From contig JBBPEB010000007.1 of assembly GCA_039096225.1 (NCBI GenBank), forward strand, positions 186,001-250,000: a stretch of 64,000 nt of DNA. Reading direction: 5' to 3'. Under the pieces are notes generated by a model. That model was not told where the DNA came from. It did not search any database and saw only the letters and a list, made by a program, of their open reading frames with translations. The stretch's first letter is position 1. Each line of letters starts with the position of its first letter. The position numbers were made by a program, and so were the translations under genes. This stretch comes from Blastocystis sp. Blastoise (taxonomy: Eukaryota > Sar > Bigyra > Opalinata > Blastocystidae). This document shows, piece by piece, positions 21,306-32,581 of the stretch.

Positions 21306-24290
21306 ATTAATATCCTTAATTTAGTTCATGTAGCGTACGGTGTCTCACACACTTTCACTATTATTGACTTTGTTATTAACTTTTATAAAATAAAAATAAC
21401 ATCATAAAATACGGAACACAATTCTGAAAATGACTGTTAAAGAAATTTTTCGAAAACTCTAAATTTCTGGCTAAAAAATGCAAAAAACCATTTTCGCACA
21501 AAATTTTAACCAAAATTATTGGATTATTTTTATTTTATCCAATATTTTTCATTTTTATAAAAACACTTATTTTTCGTTTTTCATTTTTTATTGTTTTCTT
21601 ATTTTTCCTATATCACTTCACATACTCTATATTTATTTTTATAAAATTGACTTTTATTGACGGGTTAGTCTTATAAATAGTTTTGACGGGTAAATTTGTT
21701 TATATTTACAACTTGACAACATATCAATACACACATCACTAACTATAAACTCTAAAATGGTTTCAGTTGTTATGATACTGACCTCAACTACTCTGAAACC
21801 ACAATAATTCCTTTAAATAACAACAAAAGTCAAACTGATATCCGACACATTCCTTCTTTATAAACTTATTTGAGCTTTAATGTATTTATTTAACTCTGTA
21901 TCCGTCATAAATATGTTTTATATTTTAATAATATGTTTTAATAAGAAAATATTTGATAATAGAAATTTTGATGTTTTGATAGTATAGTTTGTTATTCGTC
22001 TTTCTCCTTGAGTTTTGGGTATTTTTTAAAAATAAAAGTATAATTATAATTAAGATAAGCTATTGCAGATACATATTTTTTATTTCATCTAAATATTTAA
22101 TATTGACTGAGAAACATTCATTTATATGAAAAACATAAAAATGAAAATTTTCAAAAAAGGGTATAGTTTGTTATTGTGATTTCTCAATCAATTCTTAATA
22201 AAATAAAAAAGTTAAAACATATTTAGAAACTAGACATGTCATAGCAGATACATGTTTTTCATTTTTTTAATTAATTGAAAACTCAGGTGACAAGAGTCAA
22301 TAGTTGAACTCAATAAAAAATGACTTTCAAAAAATTTTCTTAAAAAGTTTTCATTTGTTTTTTGTTTATATTTTCATCATTAACAATTTTATTTGACATT
22401 TGACTTTATATTTAAAAACTACATACCAAAATAAACATATTTTACAATTTTATTTTGTTTTTAAAAGACTTTAACAACAGATCACCAGACAATGTTAACT
22501 TAATAAACTCTTAAAACGTTTTAATACGTGTTTAGAATCATTTATGGACACTGAATATGACTTATTTGAAAAAATTAAGACAACATGTTGAACTGATACT
22601 GACAATGTTTGCTTTAAAAAGTCAGTTATGAGTCTTTATGAGTTGTATATGTCATAAATAAGCTTAAAATAAATAAATTTGTTTTTAATTGTCTTTAATT
22701 AGTGAAATAAGTCGTTTAAAAAGAAGAAAGCATTTTGGATACTATAGTTTATTTTGACAATTTCTCCATCAATATTAATTTAAATAAAATAAATAAATCT
22801 TATTTATAAACTAGACAACCTATAGTTTATATATTTATAAAAATATTATCAAAATATAAAATAACTTTTGAGATAAAAAATTATATATGCAAAACATAAA
22901 AAAATTAATTTTTGAAAAAAGGGTATACTTTATAACATTAATTTCTCAGTCAATATTTAATTATTATAAATAATTTTAGCAAATATATATAGAGAATAAT
23001 ATATATTAACGATATAAATTTTAACATTTAAAATTAATTAAGAAATGAGTTCAGTAGAGTCAATAGTATAACATGTTAAAAAACTGAAAATTGAAAAATC
23101 GTTTTTCTAAAAATTTTCCGAAAGTTGACAAATCAAATTCATATTTGACAAATAATTTTTATATATTTGATAACTAGACCTTATATGTATTGCATTTCTC
23201 AAAAAATTAGTCAAAAATAAGTTAGACGAGTGTATGAGTATATGCACATGTTGACTCATAATTTTGAAAAAAGTAGTTAAATATGTCCTAAACCACATAT
23301 CAAAGCAATTCTATAAATATTATCACTTTATAATGAGTTTAAAGGGTAAAATAATTTTGAATTGTCTGTTTGACTGTCTTAAGTGAAGAGATTCAATACA
23401 CTTTTTATAAAAATGAGTATTAGAGTGTTTAATGTTTATAATAATAAAAGAATTGTTTGAAATAAAGGTGGTTGTGTGTTTGACCAAAATGTTAAAATGA
23501 GTCTATTTTTCTAAAATGGTTACAATAAGTATATATTGAGTGTTTTTAGAGTGTTTCATATTAAAATCTACAATAAATAAACATTTTAAGTTGTTTAAAA
23601 AATTATTTTTTTAGAATTACAATAGTTAAGTCAAGAGATTCAAGTCACTTTTTATAAAAATAATAAATAGACTTATTATAGAATATAAAATATTAAAAAT
23701 TAGTTTAATTAAACATGGTTGACTGTTTGATAGGAGTGTTAAAATGGGTAAAAAGATTTTAATTGTTTCTAAAACTGTATAATACGTTTTTATGTCACTA
23801 AATACAAAATTATTATTGTTTAAAGAATGTTTTTTGTCTTTCAAAAGAACTCATTTTTTGTAATTGTGACTTTAAACAAAAGAGATTCAAGTTATTTTTT
23901 ATAAATTAAAATAACAAATTAAATATATGTGTATATGAATATAAAATTAGTTAAAATAAAAGTGAGTATATGTATTTAAAAACGTTTAAATCTTTTAGAG
24001 TTTTTTTATAATAACTTATTTGTTTTATAAACTATATTTTATGTATAATAGGTAAAGTTTCCAAAGTATTTAAATCTATTTAGTTATGAAATGGAATGTA
24101 ATTTTTGTTTTATATTTTAGTTTTTATTTCTTATTTCTAAAATGATTTTGATAACACTATAAAAATTAAATAAATTTGAATTAAGTAATTTAAAATAATG
24201 AAAAGATAATTTCTCTAAAAATAATCTCTTTTACTTATAACGAATAAATTCTATTAATGATAAATATTAAAATAAGACTCTAATTTTTTT
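21306..24290. repeat. 2.9-kb direct repeat, copy B
   Basis: Second copy of the repeat at 15398-18340, offset 5908 bases at its start. Differences are mostly single bases and short indels. The last few hundred bases are only recognisable in patches. No coding exon. Confidence 0.9.
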
Positions 24291-26340
24291 GTTTATTATA
24301 TAAAGTAATAAATATCTTTTAATTATTAAGAGTACTTTTGTATTAATAATTCAAACTAAAATAAGTATAATAAAAGAAAAATTATAATATTTATCAAATA
24401 ATATCAAGATATCATTACTATATATATGAGAATAGGCAAAAAAATTCCCATTGGTCAGTTTTTGGAGAATGCATTTGATTGGCTACTATATACTATAGTT
24501 TGTCGCCGCAACTCCTCTAAACTTACGGGGAGTTAACTTTTGAGTGAAATACAGTTCAATACGATATAACGTGTAGTTGTGCACCGTATATTTAGTTAAG
24601 CGATATTATTTATAACTAAAAAGTTATTAATAAAAGAACAGAAAACATGATTTTTGAGTCGTTTTTGATTGGCTCTTTGGGATGACCCCGATAAAAATTG
24701 TTGACCAGACAATTGGAAAATAAACATGGGGTAAACTTGATTTTTTCTCAATCCCACAATATACGTTATCCGTGTTTATTCTTTATATTTATCTATTTTT
24801 TAATACTTTTTCATATTGAACACGTGAGGCCTTAACGGTCAAATTTAGATTCTTAATTTGACATCATATTCTGATTCAGGAGGTCAGAAAACCTAGGTGT
24901 AGCGATTTTGAGCTCCTGAAGACGATTTTTGAGTGATCGATATTTTCTTCGATCTTCTTATAATCGACTAATATTGTATCATAGTAATCAATAGGTCATC
25001 AAACTACTATAGTAGAAACAGAGTCTTAAAATAATGAGTTTAAGTATGACAATTTTGAAAAATGTGAATTAAGTGGTCTTAGAGTGAGAGATTCAATATA
25101 ATGACTTTTATTTAATAAACTAGAGATAATACTCTATACTATGTTAAAAGAAGAGTCAAAATTATGAAGGTCAAAGTGTATGACCAAATGACAAAATGTG
25201 TCTTAAAAAGAAAAAGGGTTTGCATATGTGTATAGAATGTTAAGTCAAGTTTATTCTATGAATAAGAGCTTTAAATAAATAGTTTAAGGTTGTCAAATTC
25301 AAAAGAATGTGTAAAACATAGTCTTAGACTATGAATAAAAAATTTAGAGATATTAATTAGTGTACAGCTGTAGTAGCTCTACAACATATCAAAAGTACAA
25401 AGAAAATAATTTTTAGAGAGTGGATGTGTGAGGTGTTGTGACTATTATTTAAAATTTATTTTTACTTCAGTTTGAGCAAAATCGTGAATTTCGTGCACTG
25501 TGGAAAAATTGAGTCAAAAGGTCAACTCTAAGGGTCTTAAATTTAAAAAAATGTAAAAATGAGTGACTTAGAGGACGAGATTCAAAATAAGAGCTTTTAT
25601 TCATTAAACTAGAGTGTATGATCTATATTATGTTAAAAGAAGGGACGAAAATATTTTGATCAAAGTGTATGACCAAATGGTAAAGTGTCTTTAAAAGTGT
25701 TATGATGATGACAGTTGTGTTTATATGTCTGAATCAAGTCTATTCTTTAAATATTAGCTTTAACTAATAAGTTAAAGGTTGTCAATTTGTCAAAATGTTT
25801 TAAAGACTATCTTAAACAAAGAGATTCAAGAAGTTGACTTTCATTTTATACATAATATGTCTATATAAACACTTTAACAAAAGAACTTTGGAAAATATTG
25901 TGGATGAGTGTTTTGTCAAATGGTAAAGTTGTATCAAGAGTGAATTGTTTCCATTCCTTTTTGTTTAAATCAATGTTTTATGTCCACTCTATAAAAACTA
26001 TCTTTTAATACTGAGTTTAACGTTTTAAAGTCAACATGTGTGTTTGGTTTGCTTACTTTTGAGAGTTGAAAATCAGTTTAAATTGATAAATTATGTCATA
26101 GACGTCTATATTAATTGATTCAAACAGTTTTGAGATGACTTAGTTGTTTGAGTTAAAATGGATTTGTTCTCATTGTGACTGTTGTTGAGAAGAGGAAGTC
26201 TAAAAAAACTATAAACAGTTAGATATATGTATATAATGTCAAAATTTAAAAGGTATAATCTAAAAGAGATAAAAATAAGTTTAAAAAAAGAGAAAATATA
26301 TATATATATATAATACGTAAAAAATATTAAAGAAAAAGAA
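24291..26340. other. Non-coding region with diverged repeat monomers
   Basis: Monomers sharing GAGATTCAA..., ATGTTAAAAGAAG and GTGTATGACCAAATG recur at about 25086-25215 and 25577-25690, roughly 490 bases apart, with a partial one near 25820. Related words occur in the 2.9-kb repeats and at 29716-29830. No exon is supported. 24440-24930 has raised GC and no recognised gene. Confidence 0.65.
24510..24534. repeat. GC-rich hairpin
   Basis: AACTCCTC (24510-24517) pairs with GGGGAGTT (24527-24534) with one G.T pair, loop of 9. It follows GTCGCCGC in an otherwise AT-rich area. Confidence 0.6.
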
Positions 26341-26348
26341 AAATAAGA

Positions 26349-26415
26349 CTTCATGTCAGGAATTGAACCTGAAAACAATCTATAATGATTGTTTCTCTCC
26401 TTCTAGAGCATAAAG
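26349..26415 (-). tRNA. Compact tRNA-like cloverleaf 1
   Basis: On the minus strand: acceptor CTTTATG/CATGAAG (7 bp, one G.U), D-like stem CTC/GAG with 6-nt loop, anticodon-like stem AACAATC/GATTGTT with loop ATTATA, and T arm TCAGG-TTCAATT-CCTGA. TTCAATT sits where the T loop should be. There is no canonical A box. The same T arm and anticodon-like stem recur at 30492 and 30840 with different but still paired acceptor and D stems. It may be an unusual tRNA, a mitochondrial-type tRNA insertion or a tRNA mimic. Confidence 0.5.
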
Positions 26416-26462
26416 GGAGTTTATAAATAATAATAATAATAATATATATATATATATATAAT

Positions 26463-26880
26463 AAGGAGGAAGTAGGAAGTAGGAAGTAGGAAGGAAGAAG
26501 GAAGAAGGAAGGAGGAAGTTTAAGAAGGAAGGATGAAGAAGTAAGAAGGAAGGATGAAGAAGAAGGAAGAAAGAAGGATGAGGAAGAAGGAAATAGGAAG
26601 AATCAAGGATGGGGAAGAAGAAAGAAGGAAGAAGGAAGGAGGAAGAAGAATGAAGAACCAAGGTGAAGAAGAAGGGAGAAGTAAGAAGTAAGTACGAAGA
26701 ATGAAGGAAGAATGAGGAAGAAGGAAGAAGGAGGAAGAAGTAAAGAATGAAAAGAAAGAAGGCAGAAAGAAGAAGGAAGAAGGAAGAAGAAGGAAGGAAG
26801 AATGAAGTAAGTAGGAAGGATGAGGAAGAAGGAAGAAGTAAGAAGGAAGAAGAACGAAGATAGAAAGAAGAAAAAAAAAA
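26463..26880. repeat. Polypurine (GGAAGAA)n-like tract
   Basis: About 420 bases of nearly pure A/G on the plus strand with irregular GGAAGAAGGAAG units broken by occasional T. Reading frames on the minus strand (Ser/Phe/Leu-rich) are artefacts. Such tracts can form triplex DNA. Confidence 0.95.
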
Positions 26881-27107
26881 ACTAAGAAGAATATTAAACC
26901 TATATACAATAAATAAACATAATAAATAAATAAATAAATAAATAAATAATAAACAATAAATATATATATAAATATATATATATATAATTAATAAATAAAT
27001 AAACATATAAAAAAAATGAATAAATAAATAATAAATAAATAAATAAATAATAAAAAAAAATGTAAACAATAAATAATAAAAATAATAAATAAAATATAAA
27101 TATATAC
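26881..27107. repeat. (AAAT)n and (TA)n simple repeats
   Basis: Tetranucleotide AAAT/AATA runs and short TA tracts fill the space between the purine tract and the exon-like units. No gene is seen. Confidence 0.85.
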
Positions 27108-27190
27108 CTTTAAAATAACCTTGAACGACAGATTAAAGAAGGAAAATATTTAGCAACGAAGACCACAACACATCCATTGAAGTTTCTTTC
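27108..27190 (-). other. Exon-like unit, minus strand (83 nt)
   Basis: Bounded on the minus strand by CTATAG before 27190 and GTATATA after 27108, with low AT compared with its surroundings. It contains GGTCTTCGTTGC, similar in base use to the plus-strand units further right. No open frame is convincing. Confidence 0.4.
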
Positions 27191-27337
27191 CTATAGAATA
27201 AAAATTATTAATAATATATAGAATAAATTATATGTAAAGACTAAATAAATAATATTGATAATAAAAATAATAAATAATAAAAACGAATTAACAAAAAGAA
27301 AAACAGATCTTAAGAAATAAATAATATATTTATATAC

Positions 27338-27421
27338 CTGAAACAAAGTAATCCATTACACACAACCAAGACCACTTCAAGAACCCTTCACTACCACAAC
27401 CAAGACAAATATAAAAGAATC
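27338..27421 (-). other. Exon-like unit, minus strand (84 nt)
   Basis: On the minus strand CTATAG precedes it and CAG-GTATATA ends it. It contains GGGTTCTTGAAG and two GTCTTGGTTGTG words, related to TCTTGGTCTTGGTGG in the plus-strand unit at 27895. The frame with YICLGCGSEGFLKWSWLC is open. Gene status unclear. Confidence 0.45.
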
Positions 27422-27779
27422 CTATAGAAAAGTGTATTATTTTAAATAAATAAATATATACATACAAATATATATAAAAATAATAACTAAACAATATCAA
27501 ATAAATAAATAAAACATACTCAGTCAATCAATATAATTAAATATTTAAAAAAAGAGTAAAGAACTATGTTTTTTGGGTACCCAAAATGATTTTAAATAAG
27601 AATGACCCAATTATTACTTTAGTAAATAAATCAATGAAAAATTAAGGTTTTTTTTGATTTCTATTATGTTTAAAGAAGCATATTTTGAAAATAGACCCTA
27701 TTATATTTATTAATACAAATGAAATAGGATTCTTAAATACATATTCAAATACTTAATTGTATATTATATTATTAAATAA

Positions 27780-29100
27780 GATGTCTAAAAACAACAAAAT
27801 GTCATCCAGGAGGAGGTCTGGAAATAAAAAATAATATATATTTCAAAGAAAATCAGGTATATTATATCTATTTGTTATTATTATTCATATTTAGGTTCTT
27901 CTACTCAATAAAATCCAGTTGTGTATGCTCTTGGTCTTGGTGGTACTTGCTATGATGGTCTTTAATGTATATATTTTTCCATTTCTTTTTTTTTTAAATT
28001 ATTTATTATATTATTTTAGGTTCTTCTATGCTATTTGAATTATGCAGTGGTGGTGGTGTTGCCTGTTATGCTAACTGTGAAGGTATGTTGTCAATGATTT
28101 GTTTTTATTTTTTTAACTTTTCTTTATTTATAGGTTCTTCTGTTGTTTTAAATGATGCTAATGGTTCTAATGATGTGATTGTAGGTTCTTCTTATTGTAT
28201 TGAAGGTATGTTGCCAATCATTTAATTTATTTTTATATTTTATTATTATTTTTTTATTATTTCTATATATATATATAGGTTCTTCAGTTGCTGTGCATGT
28301 AAACAGTGGTGTAGATGAAGATATCTGTGTAGTGTTGAAGGTATGTTGTCATTCATTTATTTTTCTTTTTTACTTTTATATATATTTAGGTTCTTCTGAT
28401 GTTTTCAATACTGCTGTTGATGTTGTTGGTGATCAGATAGACTGTTCCTATGGTATTAAAGGTATATATATATATTGTCATTCATTTATTATTATTATTT
28501 TTTTATTTATTATTTGTCTATTACTGTTTCTTTATAGGTTCTTTTATTGTTGTGTGTGTGGTTGCTGAAGGTGTTAATAATTAAGGTATGTCTATTTTTT
28601 TAATTTAATTTAGTTTATTTTTATTTATTATTTATATATAGGTCCTTCTATTCTGATCGAGTCTTCTATTATAGGTAATGAAAGGTATATACTTATTTCT
28701 TCCTTTCTTTTTTTTTTAATTTATTAATTATCTTATCATTATATATAGGTTCTTCAAGTCAGTTATGATATGATACTTATTTTTCTGTTCCTTCTTTAGA
28801 AGGTATATATATTTTTATTGTTTATATATTTTTTATTATTTATTATATATAGGTGTCTTTTCTAATAGGGGATCTTATCACCCTAATGTTGGCTTTTATT
28901 TTAATAATAAAAATATATCTAAAGGTATATATATATATATATATATATAACAAATATTTATATTTCTTTTAATATATATATCTATATATTTTATCTATAT
29001 AGTGATGGTGTAAATAGTTCTTTAATGCTGAAGGTATATATATATATATTTATCTTTTATTTCTATAGGTTCTTCTAATTTGGTTGGCATACTTAACATA
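27780..29100 (+). other. Tandem array of small exon-like units beginning GTTCTTC
   Basis: After a short open frame (27780-27833, MSKNNKMSSRRRSGNKK), eleven units follow, each set off by an upstream TAG acceptor and mostly ending in AAG before a GTAT donor: 27895-27966, 28020-28082, 28134-28205, 28279-28340, 28390-28461, 28538-28585, 28642-28684, 28749-28802, 28853-28924, 29003-29033, and one starting at 29069. Four are exactly 72 nt, with phase 1 at both ends in the open ones, giving G-S-S peptides such as GSSDVFNTAVDVVG. Others carry stops or are not in register, so a single full-length protein cannot be built. Intron-like spacers are 35-78 nt. It may be a decayed repeat-exon gene, an alternative-exon cassette or a repeat that mimics exons. 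Confidence 0.5.
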
Positions 29101-30490
29101 TTATTTTATTTTTGTTTTGTTTTGTTTTGCTTTGTTTATTATTATTATTTTTTTTTTCACAGATAATATCTTTCTATTATCTGTTTTCTTAGTATTATTT
29201 ATTTATTTTTGTTTTGTTCGTTTTTTATAATTTTTATTGTGCTTACTATTAAGATAATTTTGAAATTAGTTAATGTTATTAGTATGTGGTCCTTAATATT
29301 GTTTTAATTTATAATAACATTCATTTATCACCTAATCTGATATAGACTAGCGATATAATTACATCAATGATTGAGTTATTATTAAGTTTTGTATTCTCCA
29401 CTTTCATTTATATATTTAATTATGTGTAAAATTTTAAGCAATAAGAAATGTGAAAAAATAGGTTATTAAATTAAGAGATTTAAAATTATAGAAATTGTTT
29501 AATATAGAACAACATGTACTCTACAACATATTAAAAAATAAGAGAATTTCATTTTTGACAAGTGAATTAAGAATGCGTTTGAGTTGTTCAGAAATTTTAA
29601 AGAGTAAGTCTATTCTTTTAAAATTGTGTTTTTGTTATACTATGAAAATTTTGACTTTTAAAAACAAGTTTAAAGGGATTATTTTTTTAAAATGTAGAAA
29701 TGAATTATCCAAAGGACGAGATTCAATATAAAACATTTTATTTATCAAACTATTATTTATAGTCTGAATTATATTAAAAGGAGGGACAAAAATACTCTTG
29801 ACAAAGTGTATGACCAAATGAAAAATGTTTATAAAGAGTGTCAAAATGGTAGCTAATGTATTGATAGAGTTATGTTGAGCATAGTGTTAAAATATAAGCT
29901 TTTTAAATTAACTATAAGTGTGTTAACTTTTCAAAATGTATAAAAAAGGGTCTTTAGGTCAGAGATTCAAGACATTCAACTATAAGTAATATATGAAATA
30001 ATGAGATCTATACTATGTGAAAGTTATGTCTAAAACTATTTTGATACACTGGATATCAAAATGGTGAAGTCTCTTTACAAGCGATATTGTTGACACTTTT
30101 ATGTATAGAAATGCTTTTTAGAGTGACTTTATTAATATTAATTCTAAAATTATGTGTTTAAGTCGTTAAAGTGAAAATGAATGTTGACTTTGTTGTGTTA
30201 GATTCGTTTTAGTTTTATGAAATGGTTAAAGAAAGTGTAAACTACCTTATTATAATCTATTTAAAATGATTTTACATAATAATGACTTTCAATACTTAAC
30301 ATTGTGACCCATTTCTAAATTTATTAGCTTTAGAAACTCCATAATAATTAAAGCAGTAACTCAACTATTTATAAATACAAAATATATTTTTAAAATAATA
30401 AATAACAAATATAATGATTCAAAAACGATTTCTTATTTTTTTTAAAGTATTGTTTTTAGTTTTTCAGATACTATTCAAAAGTAAATTTTA
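29101..30490. other. Non-coding region with repeat remnants
   Basis: 29716-29830 carries the GAGATTCAATATAA ... GTGTATGACCAAATG monomer also found at 25086 and 25577. CAGAGATTCAAGACATTCAAC near 29960 is another piece. No exon is supported. Confidence 0.6.
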
Positions 30491-30491
30491 A

Positions 30492-30561
30492 TTCTTATAT
30501 CAGGAATTGAACCTGATTACAATCAATATATGATTGTAACTCTCCATATAGAGTATAAGAA
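30492..30561 (-). tRNA. Compact tRNA-like cloverleaf 2
   Basis: On the minus strand: acceptor TTCTTATA/TATAAGAA (8 bp perfect), D-like stem CTC/GAG with loop TATATG, anticodon-like stem TACAATC/GATTGTA with 7-nt loop ATATATT, and T arm TCAGG-TTCAATT-CCTGA. Total 70 nt. The T arm is identical to the copies at 26349 and 30840 while the acceptor differs completely and stays paired. Confidence 0.55.
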
Positions 30562-30722
30562 GTGTTAATAAAATACTATATATAATATATAATAAGTAAC
30601 ATATTATAGATAATAAGTAACATATTATAGATAATATTTAATAAATAATATATATTATATAATATATAGTAGATAATAAGGAAAGAAAGTGAATAAAAAC
30701 AAAACACTTATTATTCATTGCA
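30562..30722. other. AT-rich spacer
   Basis: Short repeats of TAATAAGTAACATATTATAGA (in part) and TATA words; separates cloverleaf 2 from the GC-rich hairpin. Confidence 0.6.
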
Positions 30723-30759
30723 GCCGCGGTCCGGTGCCGTTAGGCCCCGGACCTGCGGC
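30723..30759. repeat. Strong GC-rich hairpin
   Basis: GCCGC (30723-30727) and GGTCCGG (30728-30734) pair with CCGGACC (30747-30753) and GCGGC (30755-30759), leaving one bulged T (30754). Inside, GCC (30736-30738) pairs with GGC (30743-30745) around GTTA. That is 15 base pairs, nearly all G-C, in a region that is otherwise almost pure A/T. Confidence 0.85.
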
Positions 30760-30839
30760 GTGACCCTAGTATATATATATATATATTAATCTTTTAATAA
30801 TTTTTTTTTAATATTAATTCTCCTGATTGAATCAATAGT

Positions 30840-30907
30840 TTCTAGACTGTTCATGGTCAGTAACAATCGTTATTGGATTGTTATCAGGTTCAATTCCTGA
30901 TCTAGGA
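30840..30907 (+). tRNA. Compact tRNA-like cloverleaf 3
   Basis: Plus strand: acceptor TTCTAG pairs with CTAGGA (one G.U), D-like stem ACTG/CAGT with 8-nt loop TTCATGGT, anticodon-like stem AACAATC/GATTGTT (8 bp counting the next T-A) with 7-nt loop GTTATTG, and T arm TCAGG-TTCAATT-CCTGA. If read as a tRNA, U33 is present and the anticodon would be UAU. It points towards cloverleaf 2, with the GC hairpin between them. Confidence 0.55.
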
Positions 30908-32581
30908 TCGTTTATTATGCTTATAGAATTTGTTTAGATTTCATACATTTATGTATATATTTTTTGTTCACTTTCTTTATATAATATATAGTGTGTTAAA
31001 CTATATAGTCAACTGTATATATTATAAGTCGTTCTCTTATCATTTCTTGAGATAACATTCTCAATGAGCAATGCATTGAACATTGCATGCACTTGTTACT
31101 GGCAATGTGAAATTCTTTTCATAGACTCATTATTGAGTACAACTACAAGCATAAATAAAATCTTAGTGATTTGAATAAGTTTCGTTATATGAATAAACTT
31201 GAAATCCATTTATAATTATTACATAATGCAAATAAATATAGTCAATTTTAATTTAGAATATGTTAAAACTCAATCAATATAGTCTTGAGTTAATTTTTAA
31301 TGCTTATATAAGTTTTTTAACAATGATCAACATGGTCAACTTCAAAATATGACTCTATCTTTCCATTAAATATTCATTAAATGCACTCTAATGGTTAAGG
31401 CTTAAGAAATGAATAAAATTAACTTTCTAGTTCTGATTCAAAATTAGAAAATGTTCAAATATATATATTTAAATGAAAACGATTTCATTTTTATTCTCAA
31501 TCAATATACATATAATAAGTTAAGCAACACATATATCGTATAATTCTTTAGAATGAAACAATTTAGACAATTGATTCTTTCAAAACTTATGGCATCTATT
31601 ATTCCTAATGATAACACTTCAACTAAGGATTATAAAACAAAGATAATTCAAACAACATTATAAAACACTTGGTTATGTTTATTTGATTTTCAGTCACATT
31701 AATCATGACTTAAAAAAGTGTCACAAAAGTGTCACAGCAAGTGTCACAAACATTCGGGAAGGCACTGAACAATATATATATTTAAAAAAAAAATATTTAT
31801 CATTTTTTTTTAATTTTCTGAAAGAATATATATTTTATAATTCTTCTAAATATATTAATCAAATATTTATTTAAAAAACAATAATGAGTTCAATTTTTAG
31901 TTGTGAATACTTCAGATATCATTTTATTATGGTTAAACCTATGAACTCAGTTCATTATAACATGTGAATTATTTTGTTTAGTAGAAAACGATTCGTTCTT
32001 ATTGTTTTATTATCACTCCAACATGTATAACAAAATCCACAAAATTAAATTACTATTCAAAGATAATAATAACCTGTCTTTTTCAACTATTATCATCTTT
32101 TAAAGGAAATAAATGCTGAAATATACTTCATCGGCTTAAAATTACAACTTAAATCATTTATAACTTTAAATTACACTTGATAGAAAATACTTGCTGAACA
32201 ATTTCTTTTAATTATAAAAAGAAATGTTATATTTTAAAAAAGAGTAATTGTATAAAAAATATTAATGTTCATTACTATTGAAATACTTGATAAAAAAGAA
32301 TCTAAAACGGAATTACTATGATATTTCATCATTTTTTCAGGTTCGTATGATAGTACAACTTTACTCTATATCATCTAATATCTTATATCAGTTTATAACA
32401 CGAACGTCTCAAATTATAAAAGCAAAGATTATTGTTTTAGATTATTTTCATATTTCTACGCAAAACTTTTGTTTAATCGTGTTTATCTCATTTTTTGTTC
32501 TTCAAAAACTCAATTTATATATTTTAATAGAAACTCTTTGAGCTTTTAGATATTTATTCATTTGAGATCTTATTCTAGAAA
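30908..32581. other. Intergenic region before the actin genes
   Basis: No coding exon is supported. At 31717-31748 the word AGTGTCACA occurs three times with spacings of 11 and 12 bases; 31717-31770 is less AT-rich than its flanks. Confidence 0.6.
31717..31748. repeat. Triple AGTGTCACA direct repeat
   Basis: AGTGTCACA begins at 31717, 31728 and 31740. About one helical turn separates the copies, as in arrays of protein-binding sites. Confidence 0.6.

Noticed and set aside
26380-27069. Long Ser/Phe/Leu-rich frames opposite the purine tract
   Set aside because: Pyrimidine-only DNA cannot form stop codons; there is no start context, splice signal or family resemblance.
29495-29844. Short frames on both strands at 29495-29844
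   Set aside because: They overlap a diverged repeat monomer and show no domain, start context or splice signal.
31683-31874. 63-residue frame starting near the AGTGTCACA repeats
   Set aside because: It ends in Lys/Phe/Asn-rich AT sequence with no family resemblance; composition fits non-coding DNA.
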